Position numbers and translations under genes: made by a program. From Bacteroidales bacterium (GTDB lineage: Bacteria > Bacteroidota > Bacteroidia > Bacteroidales > VadinHA17): DNA of 52,985 nucleotides. The notes under the pieces were generated by a model. It was not told the origin of the DNA. It ran no database searches and saw nothing but the letters and a program-made list of their open reading frames with translations. The stretch covers positions 1 to 52,985 of the forward strand of contig JALONV010000022.1 in the NCBI GenBank assembly GCA_025454755.1, written 5' to 3'. Positions within the stretch are counted from its first letter, which is position 1. Each line of letters starts with the position of its first letter. Of this stretch, positions 25,109 to 33,888 are shown in pieces.

Positions 25109-26122
25109 ATGAAAAGAAATCTTATTCCTGTAATTGCATCAGTGCTTGTCTCACTCTTAGCAATATCGTGTGTCCCCGGCAAAAAATACAAAACACTTCA
25201 GGACACCAGCCGTCAATATATGGATGAGAGAGACCAGTTTAAAACCGATAATATCAGCCTTGAGATGGCAAACAGGGAGCTCGAAGCCAGGATGGCTGTT
25301 CTTGAAAAACAGGTGGGAACGATTAAGGAGGACATAGCAAAAGCTCAGGGCGAGCGTGATAAGGCAGTTGATGAGTTTAACAGGATCTCTTCAAAATATA
25401 CGGAACTGCAGAATGCACAGGAGGATCTCGTCCGCGGCAATGTAAAGGAGACTCAGGCACTTATTGCTGAATTGCAATCCGCACAGAAGAGCCTGCAGGA
25501 AAAAGAAGACATAATGCGTCAGCTGGAGCAGACACTCGACTCCAAAAAATCATCACTCGATGAGCTCACCTTTGAGCTGGAGAAACGAAATGCCAGGCTG
25601 GTTGAGCTGCAAAAGATTCTCGATGCACAGAAAAAGATAGCCCAGGATCTGAAAAATAAGGTCTCCGAAGCACTGCTTGGATTTGAGAACAATGGCCTTA
25701 CCGTTACAAATAAAAACGGGAAAGTATATGTATCTCTCGACGAGAAATTATTGTTCAAAAGTGCAAGCTGGGATATCGATGCCAACGGAAAGGCCGCACT
25801 GAAAAAGCTTGCAGGAGTACTTGAAAAAAATCCTGACATACAGATAACAATTGAAGGGCATACAGACGACGTTCCGTATAAACCAACCGCCAGCGAACTA
25901 AAGGATAACTGGGACCTGAGCGTTAAGAGGGCAACAACAGTTGTCAGAGTACTGCTTGAAGGATCAAAGATAGACCCGGAACGGCTGACAGCTGCCGGCC
26001 ATAGTGAATATATGCCTGTTGATTCACGCACTACTGCCGATGCCCGCCAGAAAAACAGGAGAACAGAAATTGTTCTTACTCCCGACCTGACAGAGCTATA
26101 CAAGCTGATCAACAAATATTAG
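25109..26122 (+). CDS. OmpA-family lipoprotein with long coiled coil
   Basis: The 337-residue product starts with a lipoprotein signal peptide (LLAIS-C21). Residues of about 35-185 form a charged coiled coil (repeated E/K/Q-rich heptads such as LEQTLDSKKSSLDELTFELEKRNARLVEL). The C-terminal OmpA/MotB-like domain (about 205-330) contains IEGHTDDVPY and the KRRTEI-type NRRTEIVL segment that contacts peptidoglycan. It probably tethers the outer membrane to the cell wall across the periplasm. It is divergent from dxs and stands alone. A possible -7 element TAATTTTG lies at 25032-25039. Confidence 0.85.
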   Translation: MKRNLIPVIASVLVSLLAISCVPGKKYKTLQDTSRQYMDERDQFKTDNISLEMANRELEARMAVLEKQVGTIKEDIAKAQGERDKAVDEFNRISSKYTELQNAQEDLVRGNVKETQALIAELQSAQKSLQEKEDIMRQLEQTLDSKKSSLDELTFELEKRNARLVELQKILDAQKKIAQDLKNKVSEALLGFENNGLTVTNKNGKVYVSLDEKLLFKSASWDIDANGKAALKKLAGVLEKNPDIQITIEGHTDDVPYKPTASELKDNWDLSVKRATTVVRVLLEGSKIDPERLTAAGHSEYMPVDSRTTADARQKNRRTEIVLTPDLTELYKLINKY

Positions 26123-26139
26123 CAATCCGCTTTTTACTT

Positions 26140-27690
26140 CTACTCTGAAAACTCAAGGAGATTGATTTTTATGTTTTTCAGTGCCTGAAGAAGATTATCT
26201 TCAGGTTTCAGGAAATCCTGGTTGCCCCAGAATTGATAATCATAACTGGTTATTGTTTTTGAAAATACTGAATGAACAGGAGCGAGCTCTTCTCTCTCAA
26301 ATCTGGCCACATTCTCCGTCTTGATGCCTGTCACTGCGAGTTCAAAGAAAACATTGAACTGGCTGTTAAAGAGTTTTTTCTTTCGCTTCGAAACAAAAAC
26401 AAGATCGCCTCTCACATGATTCAGGTAATATCTGTCATTCATTTTACGATAGCTTACTGAATATTTCACCGTTAAAGGCCATGTGTCAAAACCATGTGTG
26501 GAACTTGATACAAACGACTCTCTCATTTTCTGTATATATCCCGGATGAAGCTCGAAATCAGCATGCAGAAGTGCATAATCATCTGCATCAATGTACATGG
26601 ATCCCCTGAAAAGCGGGAGATCAATACCTTCTCTCTGCTCGAAGTCAATTACATAGGCTGCACCCTCGTCGGTAGAAACAATATCTGTGATCCTGTAACT
26701 ATAATCATGCATGTTTTCAGTCTGCATGAAATCAAAGTTATTCTTCATGCCGTCAAGCTCCAGACAGGTGTTCAATCCGGCTTTAAGCCTTATTGCCAGA
26801 GTGTCGTCCATGGAATTATTCTCGATTTTCCTGCTCCGTATTATTTTGATCTGATCATTGAGTAGTGTGCTCCCGTATGAGCTCTTGAAGATCTGAAGGA
26901 CAGCCTCAGAATATACCTGAAGATCGGTTTTCTTCAGTACCCCCTCCCTGTAGAAGCCGGTCATCATTGCCGGTGTGGATCCATAGTTTTTAATTATAGC
27001 GTTTACACTCTTATGGATAATTTCCTGGGGCACATGAGTCCTTATAATGATTTCGGGGATAGATATGAATTCACGAACCAGGCTGATATTAAAATTATTA
27101 CCGACAGCCTGTTTAACCGGGATCTCTCTTCTTAGATATCCAAGGTATGAAACAAGGATCGTATCAGAAAGGAATTCACGTTCAATTTTCAATACGAATT
27201 CGCCATTTGCGTTTGAGACCATACCCTTGCCTTTGTTTTTTACGGAGACTGTTGCAAATGACAAAGGATCTTTCGATTCAGCATCCGTGACCGTGCCGGA
27301 TAAATAAAAAACTTCTTCTGCAGCAACAGGATAGGTTATTTTAATCCGGGGTGGTAACTTCCTGGATATTATGATGTACTTATCTATTATTGTATAATCC
27401 AGGGAATCAGATTTCAGTATACTGTCAAGAATGATTTCGAGTCTTTCTTTGCTGAAAGTTAGGTTTACCTTATTTTCTGAGTTGACAAGACGGCTGTCGT
27501 ATGTGAAATTATATCCTGTGTGTCTTGTTATAATATCAAATGCAGCGCCAGCTTTTACAACTCCTGTTCTGAAAGTGAATAAGGAATCAAGAATACCTGC
27601 CTGTCCTGTTGCCGCCTGGTGGCAGGACAACAGGATTATAATTGAGACGGTTAAAATTCTTTTTACAATATTGCCATTGACCGGCAGCAT
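26140..27690 (-). CDS. STN plus CarboxypepD_reg-like protein without a TonB barrel, partner of the FecR-like regulator
   Basis: The 516-residue product has a signal peptide, then an STN domain (about residues 37-110: GVVKAGAAFDIITRHTGYNFTYD ... YTIIDKYIIISRK). A carboxypeptidase-regulatory-like beta sandwich follows (about 128-200: LSGTVTDAESKDPLSFATVSV). The last 300 residues form a beta-rich domain ending QFWGNQDFLKPED, with a LolA-like phrase (DLPLFRGSMYIDADDYALLHADFEL). The length leaves no room for the 22-strand TonB-dependent barrel. STN domains of transducers normally touch FecR anti-sigma factors; the gene 15 bases upstream encodes one. I infer a barrel-less signal input protein. Confidence 0.75.
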   Translation of the reverse strand: MLPVNGNIVKRILTVSIIILLSCHQAATGQAGILDSLFTFRTGVVKAGAAFDIITRHTGYNFTYDSRLVNSENKVNLTFSKERLEIILDSILKSDSLDYTIIDKYIIISRKLPPRIKITYPVAAEEVFYLSGTVTDAESKDPLSFATVSVKNKGKGMVSNANGEFVLKIEREFLSDTILVSYLGYLRREIPVKQAVGNNFNISLVREFISIPEIIIRTHVPQEIIHKSVNAIIKNYGSTPAMMTGFYREGVLKKTDLQVYSEAVLQIFKSSYGSTLLNDQIKIIRSRKIENNSMDDTLAIRLKAGLNTCLELDGMKNNFDFMQTENMHDYSYRITDIVSTDEGAAYVIDFEQREGIDLPLFRGSMYIDADDYALLHADFELHPGYIQKMRESFVSSSTHGFDTWPLTVKYSVSYRKMNDRYYLNHVRGDLVFVSKRKKKLFNSQFNVFFELAVTGIKTENVARFEREELAPVHSVFSKTITSYDYQFWGNQDFLKPEDNLLQALKNIKINLLEFSE

Positions 27691-27704
27691 TCTTTAAAGA
27701 TGAG

Positions 27705-28613
27705 TCATTCTTTTGAGAGATGGTAAACATTTCCATCCTTTGTGTAACTCAGGTTAAAGCTAGTACAAATTAAGCGAATAATTGTATCTCTCGACTGGAT
27801 ATCGATGGGAGAGGTCCATCTATTGGAAAGGATTGCCGGGTCATCAGCTTTAATATCCATGTTGTACACCCTCTTAAGATCCCTGAATACGATTTCAAGG
27901 GACTGTCCGTCATAATTGAGTTTTCCGGTATTCCACGACATGTAATTTGGATTCTGGTTAAGCGTTTTTTGGGCATGTTTTGAGTCCATTGTACCAACAT
28001 CCCCGGGCTCAAGAGTAATATCACGTATTCCGGAATTATCTGTTAGCATAACCTTGCCTGAAGTGACAAATACCTCAACAGCTGAATCGACATTATCTGT
28101 TATCACATTGAAAGAAGTACCGACAACCTTAACGCTTGCTTTTCCGGCGTCAATGGTGAAAGGTTTTGATGCATCGGCTGTTATTTCGAAGAATGCCTCT
28201 CCTGAGAGAGACACCTGTCTGCTCCTCTTTCCGAAGTTTGATTTATATGACAATCTTGTGTTTCGGTTCAGTATAATGGAGCTTCCATCAGGAAGTGAAA
28301 CTGCCTGATTCTTCTGATCATCGCCGGTGGAGGCAATAATTGTTTTGATTAGTGCATCACTGTTACCAATGTATATAGCTGTCGTTCCAAGCCCTATCAG
28401 CACCAGGATCGCAGCAGCGACCCTGATCAGCCTGCTCCTTATAAATAATTGTCTGTCAGGTTTTAAGGATATAACAGTTGCCTGTTCATTCATCCTCGAC
28501 CAAACTTTATTCCATGCCCGGTCGACATCTGTTTCCTCTGCATCTGACACTCCGGGAGCAAGTATCTCCAACTCCTTGTCAATCAGTTCCTCTTTGTTTG
28601 TTTTCTCTTTCAT
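27705..28613 (-). CDS. FecR-family anti-sigma factor
   Basis: The 302-residue protein has a cytoplasmic N-terminus (about 1-58) that should bind the sigma factor, one membrane helix (about 60-82, RLIRVAAAILVLIGLGTTAIYIG) and a periplasmic FecR domain (about 100-200, VSLPDGSSIILNRNTRLSY ... VSLSGEAFFEIT). A C-terminal DUF4974-type domain follows (NYDGQSLEIVFRDLKRVYNMDI). Its ATG overlaps the sigma-factor stop by four bases (ATGA). It likely holds the sigma factor inactive until an STN-bearing protein signals. Confidence 0.9.
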   Translation of the reverse strand: MKEKTNKEELIDKELEILAPGVSDAEETDVDRAWNKVWSRMNEQATVISLKPDRQLFIRSRLIRVAAAILVLIGLGTTAIYIGNSDALIKTIIASTGDDQKNQAVSLPDGSSIILNRNTRLSYKSNFGKRSRQVSLSGEAFFEITADASKPFTIDAGKASVKVVGTSFNVITDNVDSAVEVFVTSGKVMLTDNSGIRDITLEPGDVGTMDSKHAQKTLNQNPNYMSWNTGKLNYDGQSLEIVFRDLKRVYNMDIKADDPAILSNRWTSPIDIQSRDTIIRLICTSFNLSYTKDGNVYHLSKE

Positions 28614-29146
28614 TTTTCCTTCAATGCTTTTCTGAATTCCTTAAGTGCCCGCCCCATATTGGCTTCCACCGTTTTAACTGAGACGGAAAGCTTTTCTGCT
28701 ATCTCTGAATATTTCAATCCCTCAAACCTGTTCATGCAGAATATCCGTCCGCATCTTTCGGGCAGCCGTTCAATCACTTTTGCGATTTTAAGCTGCAGCT
28801 CATTATATTGAATTATCTCAACAGGGCTTTCTGTCTTTTCCATTTCCCTCTCCGCCATTTCCCGGGCATGTCGTTCGACTACCCTTGTATGGCTGAGCCA
28901 ATGGAGGCAACTATTATGTACTGCCCTGAAAAGATATCCATTCAAAGAACTCTCAATATTGATTTTTTGTCTCTCCTGCCAGAGCCTTACGAAAAGGTCC
29001 TGGACAATTTCCTCAGCTGTATCGTGATCCTTTATTATTGTTTTTGCGTACCTCACCAGTGAAACATAGGAGGATCTGAAAAGTGATTCGAACTGTCCTG
29101 TATCACCCTGCCGGATCCTCCTGATTATCTCATTATCACTGATCAT
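28610..29146 (-). CDS. ECF-type RNA polymerase sigma factor (Bacteroidota FecI-like)
   Basis: About 178 residues from the ATG at 29146; a TTG two codons earlier directly follows the upstream stop. Region 2 is visible at FESLFRSSYVSLVRYAKTII ... AEEIVQDLFVRLWQ, and region 4 with its helix-turn-helix at FEGLKYSEIAEKLSVSVKTVEANMGRALK. It is followed by its anti-sigma gene with a four-base overlap and preceded by a CarboxypepD_reg-like gene with almost no gap. It likely directs transcription of this four-gene set and perhaps distant targets. Confidence 0.92.
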   Translation of the reverse strand: MISDNEIIRRIRQGDTGQFESLFRSSYVSLVRYAKTIIKDHDTAEEIVQDLFVRLWQERQKINIESSLNGYLFRAVHNSCLHWLSHTRVVERHAREMAEREMEKTESPVEIIQYNELQLKIAKVIERLPERCGRIFCMNRFEGLKYSEIAEKLSVSVKTVEANMGRALKEFRKALKEK

Positions 29147-29152
29147 AGGCAA

Positions 29153-30463
29153 CTATTCTCCAAGGTTATCTCTGTCGCTGAATTTCAGCTTCTTATTGAG
29201 TTTACGTATTGCTGATTCAATACTCTGGTCTGGTTCAATCACATTATATTCACCCCAGAAATCGGGATCCACAAAGTTATTCACTTTATCGGAGAACACA
29301 TCTGTATACCTCAGCCTGTCTTTTCCTGCAAATTTAATAACTTCCTCGGCAGTACGGTCAGTGACAGCTATCTCAGCCATTGTAGTATAATAGGTGTTGA
29401 AGAGTTTCTTCTTCCAGTTAACCTTGAATTTAACTTCTGCCCTGGAGTATGCAAAGTACCATTTGCCATTCTGTTCGCGGTATTTTGCACGATAGGTTGC
29501 TATCTCAGGGGTAACCTCCATTCCAAGAGGTTTCTTCCTGATGAAGATCGACTGGGCAGCCTCTTTGTCAGAAAGGTTGAAACCAAATTCCGCCTCGCTT
29601 ATTGCATATGAATCCATTTCGATGTAGAGGTTTCCCATGAACAATGGTATGTCAACAGATGGTTTTTGTGAAAATCCTATAACATAATGGGGTCTTCCAT
29701 CAATCTCAATAACACTTGAGAGAGAGTAATTGTAGTACTTCATTGCATCAAGCGTCAGAATTGCCTCAGTGTTCTTCAATATGTCAAGTTCGAGTGAGCT
29801 TACCGGTCCACCCTGAAGCTTGAAAAGAACTGTATCCATCTTTTCAACATCAGAGCTTTTTCTTCCCTTGTAGATCCTGGCATTGTCAAATCGGACATCA
29901 TTGGCATATGGGGCTTTAAATATTTCCACAACTGCCTCGCCTATTGAGACATAAGTCCTGTTCTTACGGATGGTTTCCCTGTAAAATGCAGTCATCAGAT
30001 TCGGTACATCCTCATAGTTCTTGCCAATCCTGGTTATAGCCCTTGTGACGATATCATACGGATCTATCGGTTTGACAATTATCTCCTTAATGGGAATCGG
30101 TGCCGACTCCATTGAAATGACATTCTTATATCCGTTATCTCTCAGGGAGCTGATCGGAACCAACTTATTCTTATACCCGAGGAATGTGAATTCAAGATTT
30201 TTTGAAAGAAGCGATTCTCCGATCTTGAGAGTGAATTCACCGTCAATATTGGTTACAATAGCCACATTGGCATCAGAAACCGCAACGGAGGCAAAAACAA
30301 GAGGCGCACCTGTTTCAGCATCAACAACTTTACCTTTAATGGTAGTATATGACTGCTGATCAGATTTCTTCCTGTCGGGTGAAGCATCTGCAGCAACCGT
30401 CTGAAAGGCAAATAACAGAAGGAGTGCTGCGGCATAAAACGAAATGTTCTTAAAAGTTTTCAT
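29153..30463 (-). CDS. CarboxypepD_reg-like surface protein, paralogue of the STN protein but without STN
   Basis: From the ATG at 30463 the product has 436 residues and a signal peptide (MKTFKNISFYAAALLLLFAFQTVAA); a TTG at 30520 opens a longer, less likely frame. A carboxypeptidase-regulatory-like domain follows (IKGKVVDAETGAPLVFASVAV). The C-terminal 300 residues align by eye along their whole length with the protein encoded at 26140: LMTAFYRETIRKN versus MMTGFYREGVLKK, DIPLFMGNLYIEMDSYAI versus DLPLFRGSMYIDADDYAL, and FWGEYNVIEPD versus FWGNQDFLKPE. It leads the operon. The role is unknown; probably an envelope protein controlled by the sigma factor next to it. Confidence 0.75.
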   Translation of the reverse strand: MKTFKNISFYAAALLLLFAFQTVAADASPDRKKSDQQSYTTIKGKVVDAETGAPLVFASVAVSDANVAIVTNIDGEFTLKIGESLLSKNLEFTFLGYKNKLVPISSLRDNGYKNVISMESAPIPIKEIIVKPIDPYDIVTRAITRIGKNYEDVPNLMTAFYRETIRKNRTYVSIGEAVVEIFKAPYANDVRFDNARIYKGRKSSDVEKMDTVLFKLQGGPVSSLELDILKNTEAILTLDAMKYYNYSLSSVIEIDGRPHYVIGFSQKPSVDIPLFMGNLYIEMDSYAISEAEFGFNLSDKEAAQSIFIRKKPLGMEVTPEIATYRAKYREQNGKWYFAYSRAEVKFKVNWKKKLFNTYYTTMAEIAVTDRTAEEVIKFAGKDRLRYTDVFSDKVNNFVDPDFWGEYNVIEPDQSIESAIRKLNKKLKFSDRDNLGE

Positions 30464-30597
30464 GGCATATTTCTTTTGGTTAATACTGGATACTTTGCTT
30501 GTAACACTTTTTCTTTTCAACCCTATGACCTGTATGATGGTATTTTACCCTATCCTGTTCATAAAAAAAATTTTAGTATCTTACTTTTTTTAGGGCG

Positions 30598-31563
30598 ATG
30601 GAAAATCTGCTTGTCAAACCGGTAAATGCTGTTATGGCCGGTTATTCTTACATGCAAAGCCTGATCTCAGGAAGCGCAGCAGTTTATGGGATGCCCCTGG
30701 CCGCGGGTATTGAACTTACAAATTATTGTAACCTGAATTGTCCCGAATGCAACTCTGGTTCCGGTATAATGACCAGGGACCGGGGATACCTGAGCATTGA
30801 TCTTTTTGAAAAAATTGTTGCAGAACTGGGTCCTTTCATGTATAATTTAAACCTTTATTTTCAGGGCGAATCAATGATGCATCCGCTTTTCTTTTCAATT
30901 CTGGAAAAATGCGGAGATATCAGAACAACGCTCTCGACAAACGGGCACTTCCTTTCGCCTGAGAATGCCGAAAAAGTTGTCAGATCACGATTACACACCC
31001 TGATTGTTTCGCTCGATGGAATGGATCAGTCAACTTATTCTTCATACCGGGTAAATGGCGATTTCAGGACCGTAATAGAGGGTATTAGAAATATTTCGGA
31101 TTCAAAGAAGAAAAACCCTTCACGATTAAAACTGGTAATTCAGTTTCTGGTAAACAGGAATAATGAGCATCAGGTTGAGGCCGCAAAAAGATTTGCTGCT
31201 GAAATGAATTCCTCTTTGCAACTGAAATCGATGCAGATAATAAACAAGGATTCGCATCTATCCTGGCTTCCCTCATCAGGAAAATTCAGACGATACACCA
31301 GATCGGGTACTGAATATGCAATAAAGAGCAGATTGCCAGACAGATGTGCCAGGTTGTGGTTCAATCCGGTAATAACCTGGGACGGGAAAGTGGTACCCTG
31401 CTGTTTCGACAAGAATGCCGATCATGTTATGGGTGATATTAACCAGGAATCCTTCAGAAATATATGGAATGGGGGAAAATACAGGCAGTTCAGGAAGAGT
31501 ATTCTTACCGGCAGAAGGATGATAGATATTTGCAGGAATTGTACTTCAGGATTAAAACAGTAG
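30598..31563 (+). CDS. Radical SAM protein with SPASM-type C-terminus
   Basis: The 321-residue enzyme has the radical SAM motif CNLNCPEC (Cys44, Cys48, Cys51) and phrases typical of the barrel (YFQGESMMHP, TTLSTNGHFLS, LIVSLDGMDQSTY). The C-terminal part has the SPASM cysteines: RCARLW, GKVVPCCFDKN and ICRNC. Such proteins bind extra iron-sulfur clusters and modify peptides or other substrates. No small precursor-peptide gene is evident beside it: upstream is a 134-base spacer, downstream the convergent frr gene. The substrate cannot be named. Confidence 0.85.
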   Translation: MENLLVKPVNAVMAGYSYMQSLISGSAAVYGMPLAAGIELTNYCNLNCPECNSGSGIMTRDRGYLSIDLFEKIVAELGPFMYNLNLYFQGESMMHPLFFSILEKCGDIRTTLSTNGHFLSPENAEKVVRSRLHTLIVSLDGMDQSTYSSYRVNGDFRTVIEGIRNISDSKKKNPSRLKLVIQFLVNRNNEHQVEAAKRFAAEMNSSLQLKSMQIINKDSHLSWLPSSGKFRRYTRSGTEYAIKSRLPDRCARLWFNPVITWDGKVVPCCFDKNADHVMGDINQESFRNIWNGGKYRQFRKSILTGRRMIDICRNCTSGLKQ

Positions 31564-31569
31564 GATCTC

Positions 31570-32133
31570 TTAAACCGTCATGACATCCTTTTCCTTGAGA
31601 GCCATTACCTTATCAATTTTTTCGCTGTAACTTGTTGTAAGCACCTGAACTTTTTCGACTGCTTCTTTTTCAATGTCCTCAGGAAGTCCGTCCTTAAGCA
31701 GCTGTTTCAATTCGTCATTTGCCCATTTACGAGCATTGCGGACACTGATTTTTGCAGTTTCGCCCTCATTCCGGACCTGTTTAACCAGCTGATGCCTTCT
31801 TTCTTCAGTAAGGGGAGGGATATTTATGCGGATTACTTCGCCATTATTTACAGGCATAAGTCCTATGTTAGCCGCCATAATAGCCTTTTCGATCGTGCCA
31901 AGCATGGTTTTTTCCCATGGCTGGATCAGAATGGTCTTTGGATCAGGAGTGTTAATATTGGAAACCTGTGCAAGAGGTGAGTTGACACCGTAGTAATCAA
32001 CGGTGATACCGTCAAGCAGGGCGGGATTTGATCTTCCGGCGCGAAGTCTTGCAAGTTCATGCTCAAGGTGGTCAAGGGCATGCTGCATCCTGTCCTTTGT
32101 CTCTTCTAAAATAAGTTCAACATCTTCGTTCAT
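31570..32133 (-). CDS. frr: Ribosome recycling factor
   Basis: The 187-residue protein matches RRF in length and sequence: LARLRAGRSNPALLDGITVDYYG near residues 29-51, VSNINTPDPKTILIQPWEK, INIPPLTEERRHQLVKQVR, and the C-terminal helix. RRF splits post-termination ribosomes together with EF-G. It follows pyrH on the same strand after 78 bases, the usual order in bacteria. Confidence 0.97.
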   Translation of the reverse strand: MNEDVELILEETKDRMQHALDHLEHELARLRAGRSNPALLDGITVDYYGVNSPLAQVSNINTPDPKTILIQPWEKTMLGTIEKAIMAANIGLMPVNNGEVIRINIPPLTEERRHQLVKQVRNEGETAKISVRNARKWANDELKQLLKDGLPEDIEKEAVEKVQVLTTSYSEKIDKVMALKEKDVMTV

Positions 32134-32211
32134 AATGCTGACTGTTTTTTAAATACTTAAAAAATCATAACCATAACAAAATTAATAAAATAGCGGGAAT
32201 TGCAAATTTTG

Positions 32212-32919
32212 TCAGTCACAAATAAGAGTCCCGGTTTTAACGCCGTTAACCACTTTCATGAGATTGCCCGGCGTATTCATATCAAAAACCACAATAGGCA
32301 TGTCGTTATCGCGGCACATGGTGAATGCAGTCGAATCCATAATTTTGAGCCTTCGGTTGATGACTTCCTCAAAAGTAATATTTTCGAACCTGGTCGCAGA
32401 CGGATCCTTTTCAGGGTCAGCTGTATATACACCATCTACCCTGGTGCCTTTCAGAAGAACATCTGCTCCGATCTCGACAGCCCTCAGAGCTGAGGCTGTA
32501 TCGGTGGTGAAAAACGGATTTCCTGTTCCGCCTGAAAGGATGCAAACAGTTCCCTTTTTCAGCTCTTCCACAACCCTGTCCCTGTTATAATACTCTCCTA
32601 CCGGTTCCATCCTTATGGAGGTAAAAACCCTTGCCTTGCCCCCAAGTCTTACAATTGCGCTTTCGAGTGCCAGGCTGTTGATTATAGTTGCAAGCATCCC
32701 CATCTGGTCGCCCTTTACCCTGTCGAAACCAGATTCAGTTCCGCTTAGTCCGCGGAAGATATTGCCTCCGCCTATTACTACAGCTGCTTCACAGCCTTCC
32801 CGTACGATATCAATTATCTGTCCGGCATATTCTTCGAGGACATCCTCGCTTATTCCGTGATTATCTCTTCCTGCCAGGGATTCTCCGCTCAGTTTTAATA
32901 ATATCCGCGAGTATCTCAT
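32212..32919 (-). CDS. pyrH: UMP kinase
   Basis: The 235-residue amino-acid-kinase-fold protein phosphorylates UMP to UDP. The phosphate-binding KLSGESL (9-15), GGGNIFRG (49-56), GDQMGMLAT and GGTGNPFFTTDTAS segments are all present. It lies between tsf and frr; an intrinsic terminator at 32948-32978 separates it from tsf, so it may also have its own promoter. Confidence 0.97.
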   Translation of the reverse strand: MRYSRILLKLSGESLAGRDNHGISEDVLEEYAGQIIDIVREGCEAAVVIGGGNIFRGLSGTESGFDRVKGDQMGMLATIINSLALESAIVRLGGKARVFTSIRMEPVGEYYNRDRVVEELKKGTVCILSGGTGNPFFTTDTASALRAVEIGADVLLKGTRVDGVYTADPEKDPSATRFENITFEEVINRRLKIMDSTAFTMCRDNDMPIVVFDMNTPGNLMKVVNGVKTGTLICD

Positions 32920-32947
32920 AGATAGTGTCGTTTTTGTAAAGATAGAT

Positions 32948-32978
32948 AAAAAAAAAGATGGCGCCCATGAGCGCCACC
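32948..32978 (-). terminator. Intrinsic terminator between tsf and pyrH
   Basis: On the minus strand an 8-base stem (GGTGGCGC / GCGCCATC, one G-U pair) with loop TCATGG is followed by nine T. It lies 28 bases after the tsf stop and could end or attenuate the ribosomal transcript before pyrH-frr. Confidence 0.7.
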
Positions 32979-33005
32979 TTGATATTGAAATATGAACTTA
33001 CGTGT

Positions 33006-33836
33006 TTACAGGTTAAGTGTGAACCTTTTAAAAGAGGTAACTGTAAGGTCTTTGTCTGATGATTTCAGATACTGGGCTATTGTCTGCTTGTTGTCTTTAA
33101 TGAACTCCTGGTTCAGCAAAGTGCTTTCCTTGTAGAATTTGCCAAGCTTGCCCTGTGCTATTTTTTCAAGCATCTCATTTGGTTTTCCGTCACGTCTTGC
33201 CTGTTCCTTGCCAATCTCGATTTCCTGTGCGATCACCTTTTCAGGAACATCGGCTTTGTCAACAGCAACAGGGTTCATTGCCGCAACCTGCATTGCAATG
33301 TCTTTGCATACCTGAACATCAATGCCGGATTTATTAAAACCAACAAGTGTTGCAAGCTTGTTTCCGGGATGAATATAAGCCTGTACATGTGCTCCTTCAA
33401 TTTTGTCGAAATATGAAAGTTCAAGTTTCTCGCCGATAATACCGATGTATTCAACGACTTTATCGCCGACTTTACCTCCATCCATAGGAAGAGTTTTAAG
33501 TTCCTCGAGGTTTGACGGTTTCCTGGCAATTGCAATGTCAAGTATTTTGGTTGCGAATTCGATGAAACCTGCATTTTTTGCCACAAAATCACTCTCGCTG
33601 TTAAGAACAGTCAATGCTCCGTATTTCCCGTCGGCACTGACCTTTGCAAGCACGACTCCTTCAGTGGCTTCCCTGTCGGCGCGCTTACTGGCTACAGCCT
33701 GTCCCTTTTTTCTTATTATTTCAATTGCCTTGTCAAAGTTGCCGTCAGCTTCCTCAAGAGCTTTTTTGCAGTCCATCATGCCTGCCAGAGTCACTCTTCT
33801 GAGCTTCGCAACATCTGCTGATGTAATTGTTGCCAT
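33006..33836 (-). CDS. tsf: Elongation factor Ts
   Basis: The 276-residue protein has the N-terminal UBA-like domain (LRRVTLAGMMDCKKALEEADGNFDKAIEIIRKKG) and the EF-Tu-contacting NSESDFVAKN motif (usual form TDFV). EF-Ts recycles EF-Tu-GDP. It follows rpsB; the 51-base spacer holds a heptamer repeat. The length is normal for Bacteroidota. Confidence 0.97.
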   Translation of the reverse strand: MATITSADVAKLRRVTLAGMMDCKKALEEADGNFDKAIEIIRKKGQAVASKRADREATEGVVLAKVSADGKYGALTVLNSESDFVAKNAGFIEFATKILDIAIARKPSNLEELKTLPMDGGKVGDKVVEYIGIIGEKLELSYFDKIEGAHVQAYIHPGNKLATLVGFNKSGIDVQVCKDIAMQVAAMNPVAVDKADVPEKVIAQEIEIGKEQARRDGKPNEMLEKIAQGKLGKFYKESTLLNQEFIKDNKQTIAQYLKSSDKDLTVTSFKRFTLNL

Positions 33837-33853
33837 CTTAAATTCTTATTATC

Positions 33854-33888
33854 TAATCACTAATCACTAATCACTAATCACCAATCAC
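33854..33888. repeat. Tandem heptamer repeat between rpsB and tsf
   Basis: TAATCAC occurs four times in perfect tandem (33854-33881), followed by one variant, CAATCAC (33882-33888), which ends in the rpsB stop codon. On the transcribed strand this reads GTGATTA repeats directly before tsf. Confidence 0.8.

Noticed and set aside
26140-27690. Truncated TonB-dependent receptor
   Set aside because: There is no frameshifted barrel sequence downstream, the C-terminal domain is shared with an intact paralogue at 29153, and the gene has a clean stop, so this is a distinct architecture and not a broken receptor.
30598-31563. Ribosomally made peptide (RiPP) cluster around the SPASM radical SAM enzyme
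   Set aside because: No short precursor-like frame or transporter/protease gene lies beside it; the neighbours are an unrelated sigma-factor operon and frr.
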